In this document: one piece after another, positions 25,127 to 32,945 of the stretch | Position numbering within the stretch: the stretch's first letter is position 1 | Layout of the letters: each line of letters begins with the position of its first letter | Origin: Peptostreptococcus russellii | GTDB taxonomy: Bacteria > Bacillota > Clostridia > Peptostreptococcales > Peptostreptococcaceae | DNA length: 35,432 bases | Direction: 5' to 3' | Assembly: GCF_900110295.1 (NCBI RefSeq) | Contig: NZ_FODF01000011.1 | Span: 1-35,432, forward strand | Translations under genes and position numbers: made by a program | Notes under the pieces: model-generated | Database searches by the model: none | The model's input: the letters and a program-made list of their open reading frames with translations, nothing else | Told to the model about the DNA's origin: nothing

Positions 25127-26407
25127 TTATTTACTATTGTCTTTTACAATCTGATCAACCTTTTGAACCATTTGATCTGTTGCTTCTTCAGCAGTTAGTT
25201 TACCCTGTCCTAATTGATTTATAATATTGAACATTTCTGTACTCATCTTAGTGTAGTATTTAGGAACACCATTAGGGAATGGTGATTCAACCTTCTTAGA
25301 TTGTTCAATAACAAATTCAGGTGCATCAATTTCTTTATCCTTAATCATTTTTTCAAGTACGCTTGTTCTAGTTGGCATTATATATACAGCCTTATTTAAT
25401 TTAACCTGAGTTTCAGGCTTGTAGAACCATTCAACAAATTTCTTTGCAGCTTCTTTATTTTTAGAGAATGGTGAAATACCTACAGCTTCTGTAAATGATA
25501 TAGACTTTGTTGCAATTCCATCTTTACCAGGGAAAGGTATAGCTTTTACCTGACCAACAACTTTTGATTCTTTTTCGTCATTTACACTTGTTACATAAGA
25601 AGTAGGACCTTCAAGGAATGCCCCGTTACCATTTTGTATTCCCTTGAATACATCCATACCTGGTGTAGAAACGCTGTTAGGGTCAAGATAACCCTTCTTT
25701 AGCATAGTTTCTATAAGTTTAAGAGCATCTAGGGTACTTTCTTTATTTAAAGTTCCATCATCATTAAATACAATTCCATTTCTAGTATAAGCTAAAGTCA
25801 TGAAAGAAGTAGTTGTTTTTTCTTCAGCTGTTAAAGGGAATAACAGTGGATACTCAACAGATTTTGCATCTTTCATTTTTGCAAATGAATTTTCAAGCTC
25901 TGTCCAATTCTTTGGATTTTCAGTTAATCCAGCTTTTTTCATCATTTCTTGATTCATATAAGCAAGTCTCATATCATTAGAATAAGGTACAGCATATATT
26001 CCGTCATTAACCTTGAAGTATGCTAAAGAAGGCATATCTTTTTGAACCTCTTCAGGAACATCTAGTTTTTCAAGCCAACCTGCACTTTCGAATTCTCCAA
26101 CCCAAGACCAATCTACTTCAAAAACATCTGCAGGAGCATTTTTTCCTGTTGACGCTACTGAGACTTTTTTCTTAATATCATCCCAACCAGTTTTTTGAAG
26201 ATTTACCTTTATACCTGTTTCATCTTTAAACTCTTCAAGCATTTCTTCGCTTGGTGCTCCCCAGTCAGGAATCATTAAAGTGATTTCTTTACCGTCAGAT
26301 TTTGTTGACTCTCCCGACTCCGCTTCTTCCTTGTTTCCACATCCTGATAGAAGCCCCATAGTCATAACTGCAGCTAATGCAATTGCCGATATTTTTTTAA
26401 ATTTCAT
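25127..26407 (-). CDS. sugar ABC transporter substrate-binding lipoprotein
   Basis: An extracytoplasmic solute-binding protein (family 1, MalE-like) of 426 residues. The signal peptide is MKFKKISAIALAAVMTMG, then lipobox LLSGC, so the mature lipoprotein starts at Cys23 and is membrane-anchored. An acidic linker (EEAESGESTKSDGKE) follows. Family landmarks are DVFEVDWSWVGEFESAGWLEKL (in two parts, near 97-118), YAVPYSNDMRLAYMNQEM and, late in the protein, AAKKFVEWFYKPETQ. The ligand is not readable from sequence; the neighbouring GH123-like enzyme suggests a HexNAc oligosaccharide. The SD is AAAGGAG. Confidence 0.93.
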   Translation of the reverse strand: MKFKKISAIALAAVMTMGLLSGCGNKEEAESGESTKSDGKEITLMIPDWGAPSEEMLEEFKDETGIKVNLQKTGWDDIKKKVSVASTGKNAPADVFEVDWSWVGEFESAGWLEKLDVPEEVQKDMPSLAYFKVNDGIYAVPYSNDMRLAYMNQEMMKKAGLTENPKNWTELENSFAKMKDAKSVEYPLLFPLTAEEKTTTSFMTLAYTRNGIVFNDDGTLNKESTLDALKLIETMLKKGYLDPNSVSTPGMDVFKGIQNGNGAFLEGPTSYVTSVNDEKESKVVGQVKAIPFPGKDGIATKSISFTEAVGISPFSKNKEAAKKFVEWFYKPETQVKLNKAVYIMPTRTSVLEKMIKDKEIDAPEFVIEQSKKVESPFPNGVPKYYTKMSTEMFNIINQLGQGKLTAEEATDQMVQKVDQIVKDNSK

Positions 26408-26463
26408 GTTAGCACTCCTTTTTAAAATAATAAAAATTTAATTAATTTTGTTATCTAACACAA

Positions 26464-26472
26464 ATTATATCA
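26464..26472 (-). promoter_or_regulatory. extended -10 promoter of the binding-protein operon
   Basis: On the - strand the sequence TGA-TATAAT (complement of 26464-26472) is an extended -10. The -35 position lacks a TTGACA-like hexamer and instead holds one arm of the inverted repeat (ATATGTGAA), as expected of a regulated promoter. Confidence 0.6.
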
Positions 26473-26485
26473 TAATGTATAATCT

Positions 26486-26527
26486 TTCACATATAGTATA
26501 GCTTTTTAGTATATTTTGATATGTGAA
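26486..26527. promoter_or_regulatory. spaced inverted repeat, candidate operator
   Basis: The 9-bp arms TTCACATAT (26486-26494) and ATATGTGAA (26519-26527) are perfect inverted repeats. Their centres lie 33 bp apart, close to three helical turns, so both face the same side of the DNA. The first arm overlaps the -35 of the binding-protein promoter. Confidence 0.5.
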
Positions 26528-26736
26528 TATAGAATAAAACTATAACATCATATTAGAGTATTATAATATAAAATACCTAAAGCATAAAAAAGTAGTAATA
26601 ATAGTAAATAAAAAAGTTATATATATTGTAAAAAATAATATATGGTATCATATAGTGAAAGGAAGTTTTATTAATGTGGAAATAGATATATTAATGATAT
26701 ATAATGAGTTTATGAAAAAATTATAGGAGATAAAAA

Positions 26737-27786
26737 ATGAAGGGAATTATTTTTAAAAATATTATTAAATCGTATGATAAAAAGAAAAATGTTATAGATA
26801 ATTTCAATCTTGAAATAAAAGATGGAGAGTTCGTTGTAATGCTTGGTCCTTCCGGCTGTGGAAAATCTACACTTTTAAGAATACTTGCAGGATTGGAAGA
26901 TATTGATTCAGGTGAAATATATATTGATGATAAAAAAATAAATGATGTAGAAGCCAAAGATAGAAATATTGCTATGGTTTTCCAAAATTATGCACTTTAT
27001 CCTCATATGACTGTTTATAAAAATATTGCCATAAGCCTTATTTTAAAGAAAACACCTAAAGACATAGTTGAAAAAAGTGTAAAAGAAGTAGCATCAGTTC
27101 TTGATATAGAAGATCTACTTGATAGAAAGCCTAGACAACTTTCAGGTGGTCAAATGCAGAGAGTTGCTTTAGCCAGAGCAATGATAAGAAAACCTAAAGT
27201 ATTTTTAATGGATGAGCCACTTTCAAATCTTGATTCAAAACTTAGAGTACAGACTAGAGCCGAAATAATGAAACTCTATAGAAGTCTTAAAACTACTACA
27301 ATATATGTAACTCATGATCAAGTTGAAGCAATGACAATGGCAACTACAATAGTTCTTATGAAAGATGGATTAATTCAACAGAAGGGGACACCAGAAGAAC
27401 TTTATAATAAGCCTTCAAATATTTTTGTTGCTGGCTTTATAGGTGCTCCTCAAATGAACTTTATAAATGCGAAGGCTAATAAGGGGAATATAAATATAGT
27501 AAACAACACTTTTAAATATGAAAAAGCAATGAATAAGGATATAATAGTTGGAATAAGACCAGAAGATATTTCAATTGTTTCTGGAAGTGACTTTCAAGTT
27601 GAATTAGTTGAAAATCTTGGAAGTGAAAAGTTGATATATTTATCATCAGAAAAATTTAGTGAAATTAAAGAAGTTATAGTAAGATGTGGAGTTGATAATA
27701 GAATTTCAATATCCGATAGATGTAATTTAAAAATTAATGAAAAGGGACTTCATGTTTTTGATAGAGAAACAGAAGAAAGAATATAA
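26737..27786 (+). CDS. carbohydrate ABC transporter ATPase, MsmK/UgpC type
   Basis: The ATPase of a carbohydrate uptake-1 transporter, 349 residues: Walker A GPSGCGKST (37-45), Q-loop FQNYALYPHM (82-91), signature LSGGQMQR (135-142), Walker B VFLMDEPLSNLD (155-166) and switch His in YVTHDQVEA. The C-terminal TOBE/OB regulatory domain (~235-349) begins with FIGAPQMNFI and contains VGIRPEDISI. It is divergent from its presumed permeases. Such ATPases often serve several sugar transporters, so this one may not be exclusive. The SD TAGGAGA precedes ATG 26737. Confidence 0.93.
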   Translation: MKGIIFKNIIKSYDKKKNVIDNFNLEIKDGEFVVMLGPSGCGKSTLLRILAGLEDIDSGEIYIDDKKINDVEAKDRNIAMVFQNYALYPHMTVYKNIAISLILKKTPKDIVEKSVKEVASVLDIEDLLDRKPRQLSGGQMQRVALARAMIRKPKVFLMDEPLSNLDSKLRVQTRAEIMKLYRSLKTTTIYVTHDQVEAMTMATTIVLMKDGLIQQKGTPEELYNKPSNIFVAGFIGAPQMNFINAKANKGNINIVNNTFKYEKAMNKDIIVGIRPEDISIVSGSDFQVELVENLGSEKLIYLSSEKFSEIKEVIVRCGVDNRISISDRCNLKINEKGLHVFDRETEERI

Positions 27787-27828
27787 TTAATAAATTAATT
27801 TGAATTATTTTTAGAAAAGAGGTATTAG

Positions 27829-29547
27829 ATGAAGCTATATAATAGTACACATAATTTTTTTAGAGGAAATGAAAGTAGTAAAACTCTTGAAAAACTTCTT
27901 AAATATAACAATAGTACAGAAATAAATAATATAGAAGTTGTAAGAAATGAGGAGTTTGGTTTTTTTGCAGTGTTTAAATCAGATAGTCAATGCTTTATAA
28001 ATCTTGAAAATGAGTACGACCTTCCATGGTGGGGATTAGATAGAAGATATAGATTAAAAGTTGAATCTGAGCTAGATATAACTTCTCATTTGATAGCCTA
28101 TGTAAAAGATGATGATGACATAGAAAAAGCAGACATTATACTAAATGAAAAATCAGGGGAATATCCAAAAGGGGAGGTTCCTATATTTATAGAAGGGAAA
28201 ATACCAGAAGATTTTAAGGAAGATTCTTTTAAAATAGTAATTAAATTATTTTCTGCCAATGGATACGAGGCAGAGAGACTTGAAGAAAAAAGAACGATTA
28301 CAGTAAGGGTAATCGATTATAAGTTAGATATGAATATTGAAAAATCTTTTTATTTGGATTTATGGCAGCATCCTTCTTCATGGGCAAGGGTATATAGAGT
28401 GGATTATTTTTCAGATCAGCATTTCGATATTATAGAAAAATATATTAAGGAAATGGCAAAATTAGGTCAGAAAGTAATAGACCTTATTGTTTCGGATTTT
28501 CCATGGGCAGGTCAGAAGTGTTTTGGAATAAATAAAAATCCTTCTAGATTATATGAATATAATATTGTGTCTGTTAGGAAAAAAGCTGGAAATTTTATAT
28601 ATGATTTTAGAAATATGGATAGATATATAGACCTTTGTATGAAGTACGGTATAAAAGATGAAATAAATATTTTTGGGATTATAGGAAATTGGCATGGTCT
28701 AGATTTTGGCTCTCCTATTGAGGAGTATAGAGATCCTATAAGAGTAAAAGTATACGATGAAGATATGGGTATTTATGATTTTATAAGAAATAAAAATGAA
28801 CTGAAAAAATATATTAGGGCTATATTTGATCACTTGGATAAAAGAGGGCTTTTAGAAATAACCAAGGTAATAGGAGACGAGCCTGGAGCAAATGATTTAT
28901 TTAAAGTATTCTCAGAGTTTATAGAAGAGGCAAGTGGAAGAAAAATAAACTTTAAGTATGCACTTCATAGTAATTCATTTTTTAGGGAGTATAAGGGGGA
29001 TATGGATAGTTTTTCAATGAATACACTTTTATTAGCAGATTCAAGTGAGAATGGAAAAGTCATAGGCAAGTTGGGAGAAAATGCGCACAAAATGACATGG
29101 TATTCATGCTGTTTCCCTGAAAATTTTAATGTTTTTATTAAGAGTCCACTTATTGAGTCTAGATATATAGGCCCTTATACATATATTTGGAATTTTAAAG
29201 GTATGCTTAGATGGGCGTATGGAATATATGTGGAAGATGTGTATAAAGATATTAGGTATAAGCCTGAAAAATGGGCTGCTGGTGATATGTTCTTTATATA
29301 TCCAGGAAAAAATGGAGAACCACTGCATAGTTTGAGAGAGAAAAATATGCTTTATAGTATTCAAGATTTTAATATTTTTAGAAAACTTGAAAAAGAAGGT
29401 GTAGATGTTCAAAAAGAACTTAAAGAGAGGTTGTCTATAAGTGGAAATATAGACAGAGTTGATAACAATGTTCTTCTTGAAGAATATAAAAATATAAATG
29501 ATTATGAAAAAATAAGAAATGAAATAATAAAGTCAGTTTTGAAATAG
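27829..29547 (+). CDS. DUF4091 / GH123-like glycoside hydrolase
   Basis: A 572-residue protein without signal peptide or TM segment, so probably cytoplasmic. The N-terminal ~165 residues look like a beta-sandwich (LPWWGLDRRYRLKVES, VRVIDYKLD). A catalytic barrel-like region follows (FYLDLWQHPSSWARVYRVD, 174-192; IVSDFPWAGQK). VIGDEPGAND (347-356) holds an adjacent Asp350-Glu351; an Asp-Glu pair does substrate-assisted catalysis in GH123 beta-N-acetylgalactosaminidases. The end carries the DUF4091 signature (IYPGKNGEP, SLREKNMLYSIQDFN). Family assignment is by motif; the substrate is inferred. It lies 42 nt after the ATPase gene with SD AGAGG. Confidence 0.7.
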   Translation: MKLYNSTHNFFRGNESSKTLEKLLKYNNSTEINNIEVVRNEEFGFFAVFKSDSQCFINLENEYDLPWWGLDRRYRLKVESELDITSHLIAYVKDDDDIEKADIILNEKSGEYPKGEVPIFIEGKIPEDFKEDSFKIVIKLFSANGYEAERLEEKRTITVRVIDYKLDMNIEKSFYLDLWQHPSSWARVYRVDYFSDQHFDIIEKYIKEMAKLGQKVIDLIVSDFPWAGQKCFGINKNPSRLYEYNIVSVRKKAGNFIYDFRNMDRYIDLCMKYGIKDEINIFGIIGNWHGLDFGSPIEEYRDPIRVKVYDEDMGIYDFIRNKNELKKYIRAIFDHLDKRGLLEITKVIGDEPGANDLFKVFSEFIEEASGRKINFKYALHSNSFFREYKGDMDSFSMNTLLLADSSENGKVIGKLGENAHKMTWYSCCFPENFNVFIKSPLIESRYIGPYTYIWNFKGMLRWAYGIYVEDVYKDIRYKPEKWAAGDMFFIYPGKNGEPLHSLREKNMLYSIQDFNIFRKLEKEGVDVQKELKERLSISGNIDRVDNNVLLEEYKNINDYEKIRNEIIKSVLK

Positions 29548-29576
29548 TAATAAAGATTTATAATTATAGACAAGAG

Positions 29577-29582
29577 TATAAT
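29577..29582 (+). promoter_or_regulatory. possible -10 before aroA
   Basis: TATAAT 80 bp before aroA has no clear -35. No convincing terminator separates it from the hydrolase gene, so read-through from the sugar cassette is possible. Confidence 0.35.
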
Positions 29583-29662
29583 GTTTAAAGAAAAATTTTA
29601 AAAAGTATCTTTTCTAATAAAAAAGAAAGTATTTAAAAAGTTTAAGTATTAGGAGGAAGTTT

Positions 29663-30958
29663 ATGGATCTAAAAATATTTCCATCTAAATTAGAGGGAAG
29701 CATTAAAATACCACCGTCTAAGAGTATTGCTCATAGGGCTATTATATGTGCATCACTTGCAGATGGAAGGAGTGAACTAGATAATATAGCATATTCAGAT
29801 GATATAAATGCTAGTATTAATGCAATGAAATCCTTAGGAGCAAGTTTTGAGAGAGATGGAAAGAAGTTAATTGTATATGGGAAATCTTCTTCAAAGGTAA
29901 ATAGTGAAAATATAAAAATAGATTGCTGTGAATCTGGTTCTACAATAAGGTTTTTACTGCCTATACTTACCCTATTTAAGGGTAAGTATAGCATACATAC
30001 CAAAGGTAGGCTTTTAGATAGACCTATGACACCATATTATGAAATATTTGATAAAGAGGATGTTGAATATAAGAGAGAGGGAAGTGTCTTAGAAATTTTT
30101 GTAAAGAAAAGCTTTGAATCTAGCATTTTTAATATGAGAGGGGATATTAGCTCCCAATTTATATCAGGAATGATGTTTATGCTTCCACTACTTAATCATG
30201 ACAGTGAAATAGTAATATCTGGTAAAATGGAATCTAAGTCTTATGTTGACCTTACGATAGATTGTTTGAATAAGTTTGGTATTACAATAGAAAATAATAA
30301 TTATAAGTCATTTTATATAAGTGGAAATCAAAGTTATAAGTCTAGAGATTTATATATAGAAGGAGATTATTCTCAGCTGGCTTTTTTTGCAGTAGCTGAT
30401 GCCTTGGGAAATAAAGTAGAAATTCTGGACATAGAGAAAAATTCTCTACAAGGTGATAAAAAGATATTAGAAATTCTAGAGAGTTTTGGTGCAAAGCTAG
30501 AGTTTGGAAAAGATGGGAAAAGTTTAAAAATTATTGAAAGCAAAAAGAAAGCATATAACTTTAATGGAAGTCAGATTCCGGATATAGTACCGATAATTTC
30601 TCTATTAGCATCTTTAAGTGAAGGGAAAACAGAAATTAGTGATATTTCAAGATTAAAGATCAAGGAATCAGATAGATTAAAAGCTGTTTATACTGAACTT
30701 AGTAAGCTAGGAGCTAGTATTGAAATGGGCGAGGATTTTTTAATTATACAGGGTGTGAAAAGTTTTAAAGGAAAAGTTAAAGTAGATAGCTATAAGGATC
30801 ATAGAATTGCTATGATGTTGGCAATTGCAGCAACTGTATGTGAAGAAGAAATAGTTTTGCAAAATGCTGAAGTAGTATCGAAGTCATATCCCAATTTTTG
30901 GGAAGATTATAGAAAGTTAGGTGGTAAATATGAGTGCTACATGGGGGAAAAATTTTAA
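29663..30958 (+). CDS. aroA: 5-enolpyruvylshikimate-3-phosphate synthase
   Basis: Sixth step of the shikimate pathway. The 431 residues show the shikimate-phosphate site PPSKSIAHRA (17-26; Lys20, Ser21, Arg25), SGSTIRFLLP (91-100), the LLDRPM loop (117-122), SSQFIS (163-168), catalytic Asp307 (IPDIVP) and RLKIKESDRL (330-339; Glu335, Arg338). The PSKS and SSQF motifs resemble the class I, usually glyphosate-sensitive form; that is motif-level inference. The SD is TAGGAGG. The 3' end overlaps aroC by 29 nt. Confidence 0.96.
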   Translation: MDLKIFPSKLEGSIKIPPSKSIAHRAIICASLADGRSELDNIAYSDDINASINAMKSLGASFERDGKKLIVYGKSSSKVNSENIKIDCCESGSTIRFLLPILTLFKGKYSIHTKGRLLDRPMTPYYEIFDKEDVEYKREGSVLEIFVKKSFESSIFNMRGDISSQFISGMMFMLPLLNHDSEIVISGKMESKSYVDLTIDCLNKFGITIENNNYKSFYISGNQSYKSRDLYIEGDYSQLAFFAVADALGNKVEILDIEKNSLQGDKKILEILESFGAKLEFGKDGKSLKIIESKKKAYNFNGSQIPDIVPIISLLASLSEGKTEISDISRLKIKESDRLKAVYTELSKLGASIEMGEDFLIIQGVKSFKGKVKVDSYKDHRIAMMLAIAATVCEEEIVLQNAEVVSKSYPNFWEDYRKLGGKYECYMGEKF

Positions 30959-32018
30959 AGTAAGTATATTTGGAGAGTCTCATGGAAGTCATATTGGAAT
31001 AGTAATAGATGGTATTACTCCAGGAGTAAAGATAGATTTTGAAAATATTTTAGAAGAAATGGGAAGACGTGCTCCAGGAAAGAGCAATATTTCAACATCT
31101 AGAACAGAAGAAGATTTTCCAGAGATAATAAGTGGATTATTTAATGGTTATACTACAGGAGCTCCACTTACTGCGATTATAAAGAACAAGGATCATAGGT
31201 CAAAAGATTATTCCCAATTAAAGGATATAATGAGACCGGGACATGCTGATTATACTTCTAAAATAAAATATAATGCTTATAATGACTATAGAGGTGGTGG
31301 ACATTTTTCAGGGCGTATAACAGCGCCACTTGTATTTGCTGGAGCTATTGCCAAGCAGATTTTACAAGAAAATGGAATTTATATTGCCTCGCATATTTTA
31401 AGCGTAGGAAATATAAAAGATGATAGATTTTCGGAAGGAACTTTATCAAAAGAAGAGTTTGATAAATTAAAGAAAAAGAAACTTGCCCTTTTAAATTCAA
31501 ATAAAGAGGATGAAATAAGAGAACTGATTTTGAAAACAAAAGAAGAAGGGGATTCTCTAGGTGGTGTAGTAGAATGTGCTGCAATTGGAATAGAGGCAGG
31601 CATAGGAGATCCATTTTTTGATTCTGTAGAATCTGTCATATCTTCTATTGTATTTTCAGTGCCTGCTGTCAAAGGCATAGAATTCGGTTTAGGGTTTGAT
31701 ATGTCAAAGATGAAGGGCTCAGAAGCAAATGATGAGTTCTACTTTGATGACAATAAAAATGTAAAAACAAAGACAAACCATAATGGAGGAATTAATGGTG
31801 GTATTACTAATGGAATGCCCGTAATATTTAGCGCGGCAATAAAGCCGACATCTTCAATAGCAAAAAAACAAGATACTATAAATATTCGAACTAAGGAAAA
31901 TACTCAACTAGAGTTAACAGGAAGACATGACCCAATAATAGTACCAAGGGTTATGGTAGTCTTAGAATCTGTAATGGCAATAGCTATACTTGATTTAATA
32001 TATGGAAGTAGGATATAA
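30930..32018 (+). CDS. aroC: chorismate synthase
   Basis: Last step to chorismate, needing reduced FMN. The protein of 362 residues begins MSATWGKNFKVSIFGESHG, with the signature GESHG at 15-19. GRRAPGKSNISTSRTEEDFP (around 48-67), RPGHADYT and YRGGGHFSGR bind phosphate and flavin. NHNGGINGGITNGMP is the C-terminal signature. ATG 30930 is chosen; GTG 30921 in the same frame is inside the SD (TAGGTGG). The 29-nt overlap with aroA suggests coupling. Confidence 0.96.
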   Translation: MSATWGKNFKVSIFGESHGSHIGIVIDGITPGVKIDFENILEEMGRRAPGKSNISTSRTEEDFPEIISGLFNGYTTGAPLTAIIKNKDHRSKDYSQLKDIMRPGHADYTSKIKYNAYNDYRGGGHFSGRITAPLVFAGAIAKQILQENGIYIASHILSVGNIKDDRFSEGTLSKEEFDKLKKKKLALLNSNKEDEIRELILKTKEEGDSLGGVVECAAIGIEAGIGDPFFDSVESVISSIVFSVPAVKGIEFGLGFDMSKMKGSEANDEFYFDDNKNVKTKTNHNGGINGGITNGMPVIFSAAIKPTSSIAKKQDTINIRTKENTQLELTGRHDPIIVPRVMVVLESVMAIAILDLIYGSRI

Positions 32019-32339
32019 AATATAGATTGAAGTGAATCTTAAAAACTACTGAAAAAATATATAATAAGTAAAAATAATTTTAAAGTTTAAAATATAATGG
32101 AAAATTATGAAAAATAAATAATATTTTATTGATTATATAGGTATGTCATAGAAAAGCATATAATATATTAATAAAAAATTTAATAAAACGTAAATTTTAG
32201 CTTGACGGTATATATAGATGTGTTATTATAAATATAATCAAAATATTTAATTTTTTTGATAAAAGTATGGTTTTAATTAATGAGCAGCCTTATTGACTGC
32301 ATAATAGAAATTTTGTTTAGGGTTGATTAGGAGAAAAAA
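32019..32339 (+). other. 321-bp gap between aroC and chorismate mutase
   Basis: Very AT-rich, with no credible ORF and no strong terminator after aroC; the only hairpin there is a weak AGATT/AATCT near 32024-32040. The one good signal is the promoter at 32202-32229. A 9-codon frame (32267-32296) has no SD and is not taken as a leader peptide. Confidence 0.6.
32202..32229 (+). promoter_or_regulatory. promoter of the chorismate mutase gene
   Basis: TTGACG (32202-32207) and TATTAT (32224-32229) have a 16-bp spacer. The predicted start near 32236 gives a leader of about 100 nt with a small GCAG/CTGC hairpin. Confidence 0.6.
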
Positions 32340-32609
32340 ATGAAGGTAATAGCAAATTACAGAGAGGAAATTGATTCAATAGATAGAGAACTTATAGCTC
32401 TATTTGAAAAAAGAATGGATATGGCACGTCTTGTTGCTGAATATAAAAAAGAAAACGATATGGAGATTTTTCATCAGGCAAGAGAAAGAGAAGTTATAAA
32501 TAAATGTTTAGAAGATCTTGACAACAAAGAGTATGAACAATATGTTATAGAGTTCATGAAAAAAGTAATGGACTTGTCAAAGAAATTCCAATTTAACTTA
32601 ATAAAATAG
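32340..32609 (+). CDS. chorismate mutase, AroQ class, monofunctional
   Basis: Converts chorismate to prephenate, the branch to Phe and Tyr. The 89-residue all-helical protein aligns with the E. coli AroQ domain at a constant offset of three: Arg8, Arg25, Lys36, Arg48 and Glu49 correspond to catalytic R11, R28, K39, R51 and E52. Position 45 is His where E. coli has Asp48, and Gln84 lies near the Q88 position. It is not fused to prephenate dehydratase or DAHP synthase. The SD TTAGGAG precedes ATG 32340. It follows aroC but has its own promoter. Confidence 0.93.
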   Translation: MKVIANYREEIDSIDRELIALFEKRMDMARLVAEYKKENDMEIFHQAREREVINKCLEDLDNKEYEQYVIEFMKKVMDLSKKFQFNLIK

Positions 32610-32649
32610 TAAAAAAATGATATTTATAAATCGTAGAATGAATCGGATA

Positions 32650-32678
32650 TTGTAAAAATCCTACTTTTAATGTATTAT
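32650..32678 (+). promoter_or_regulatory. possible promoter of a short RNA
   Basis: TTGTAA (32650-32655) and TATTAT (32673-32678) are separated by 17 bp. The next gene lies beyond a terminator. Confidence 0.4.
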
Positions 32679-32684
32679 TTAATT

Positions 32685-32753
32685 AGGATTTCGATATAGT
32701 CGAATTGAGCTGTTACGAAAAAGGTCTTACTAGCCGTTATGGCTAGTTTTTTT
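32685..32753 (+). ncRNA. candidate short RNA of about 69 nt
   Basis: From the predicted start near 32685 the transcript would form the TTCGA/TCGAA hairpin and end at the terminator 32729-32753. No ORF is present. It may simply be the 3' trailer of the chorismate mutase mRNA, whose stop lies 120 nt before that terminator, so confidence is low. Confidence 0.3.
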
Positions 32754-32777
32754 GCTAAAAATGGAGCTGTTGCAAAG
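32707..32777 (+). repeat. GAGCTGTT direct repeat around a terminator
   Basis: GAGCTGTTACGAAA (32707-32720) and GAGCTGTTGCAAAG (32764-32777) match at 11 of 14 positions and flank the terminator. The second copy pairs with CAGCTC (32788-32793), extended by GCAA/TTGC; the first copy could pair with the same CAGCTC and enclose the terminator. Its origin is unknown. Confidence 0.6.
32729..32753 (+). terminator. intrinsic terminator before licD
   Basis: ACTAGCC (32729-32735) and GGCTAGT (32741-32747) form a perfect 7-bp stem with loop GTTAT, then a T-run through 32753. Confidence 0.85.
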
Positions 32778-32841
32778 AATAATTGCGCAGCTCTTTAGTT
32801 GCTTATACAAAAATAAAAAATTAAAAGTTTTAAAATTTTTA

Positions 32842-32870
32842 TTGAGTGAAAGAGAAGTTAATAATATAAT
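32842..32870 (+). promoter_or_regulatory. promoter of licD-murJ
   Basis: TTGAGT (32842-32847) and TATAAT (32865-32870) have a 17-bp spacer. The start near 32877 gives a leader of about 70 nt that carries two hairpins before SD CAGGAGG. Confidence 0.7.
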
Positions 32871-32945
32871 GTATAGGAGTGGAAAATTTTTAGTAAAAAA
32901 TTAATCGATCTGCCTACTGACAGTCGATATAAACAGGAGGCAAAT

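Larger units (their letters stand above)
26408..26736. promoter_or_regulatory. divergent regulatory region of the sugar cassette
   Basis: This 329-bp gap lies between the divergent binding-protein and ATPase genes. It holds an extended -10 promoter for the - strand operon and a spaced inverted repeat (both listed separately). For the + strand, TGG-TATCAT (26643-26651) is a possible extended -10 with no good -35. No cre-like site is obvious. No regulator gene is present in the cassette. Confidence 0.5.
32610..32945 (+). other. 336-bp gap before licD, rich in hairpins
   Basis: Contains AAATCCTA/TAGGATTT (32656-32663 with 32684-32691), TTCGA/TCGAA (32690-32694 with 32700-32704), a terminator, a direct repeat and the licD promoter, listed separately. 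The licD leader adds AATTTTT/AAAAATT and a bulged stem, ATCGATCTG (32904-32912) with CAGTCGAT (32921-32928). No ORF of note. Confidence 0.6.

Noticed and set aside
26674-26685. Three-codon frame (Met-Trp-Lys-stop) after AAAGGAAG upstream of the ATPase gene
   Set aside because: Too short to judge and with no follow-on structure; a chance event in AT-rich sequence.
29588-29640. Terminator between the GH123-like gene and aroA
   Set aside because: The A/T-rich repeats there give no stable stem with a T-run, so termination cannot be claimed.
32267-32296. Nine-codon leader peptide before chorismate mutase (one Tyr near the end)
   Set aside because: No SD, only one aromatic codon and no paired terminator/antiterminator, so it does not support attenuation.
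32764-32793. End of an IS6-group insertion sequence
   Set aside because: Only a short word resembles such ends; there is no transposase, no second end and no target duplication in the window.
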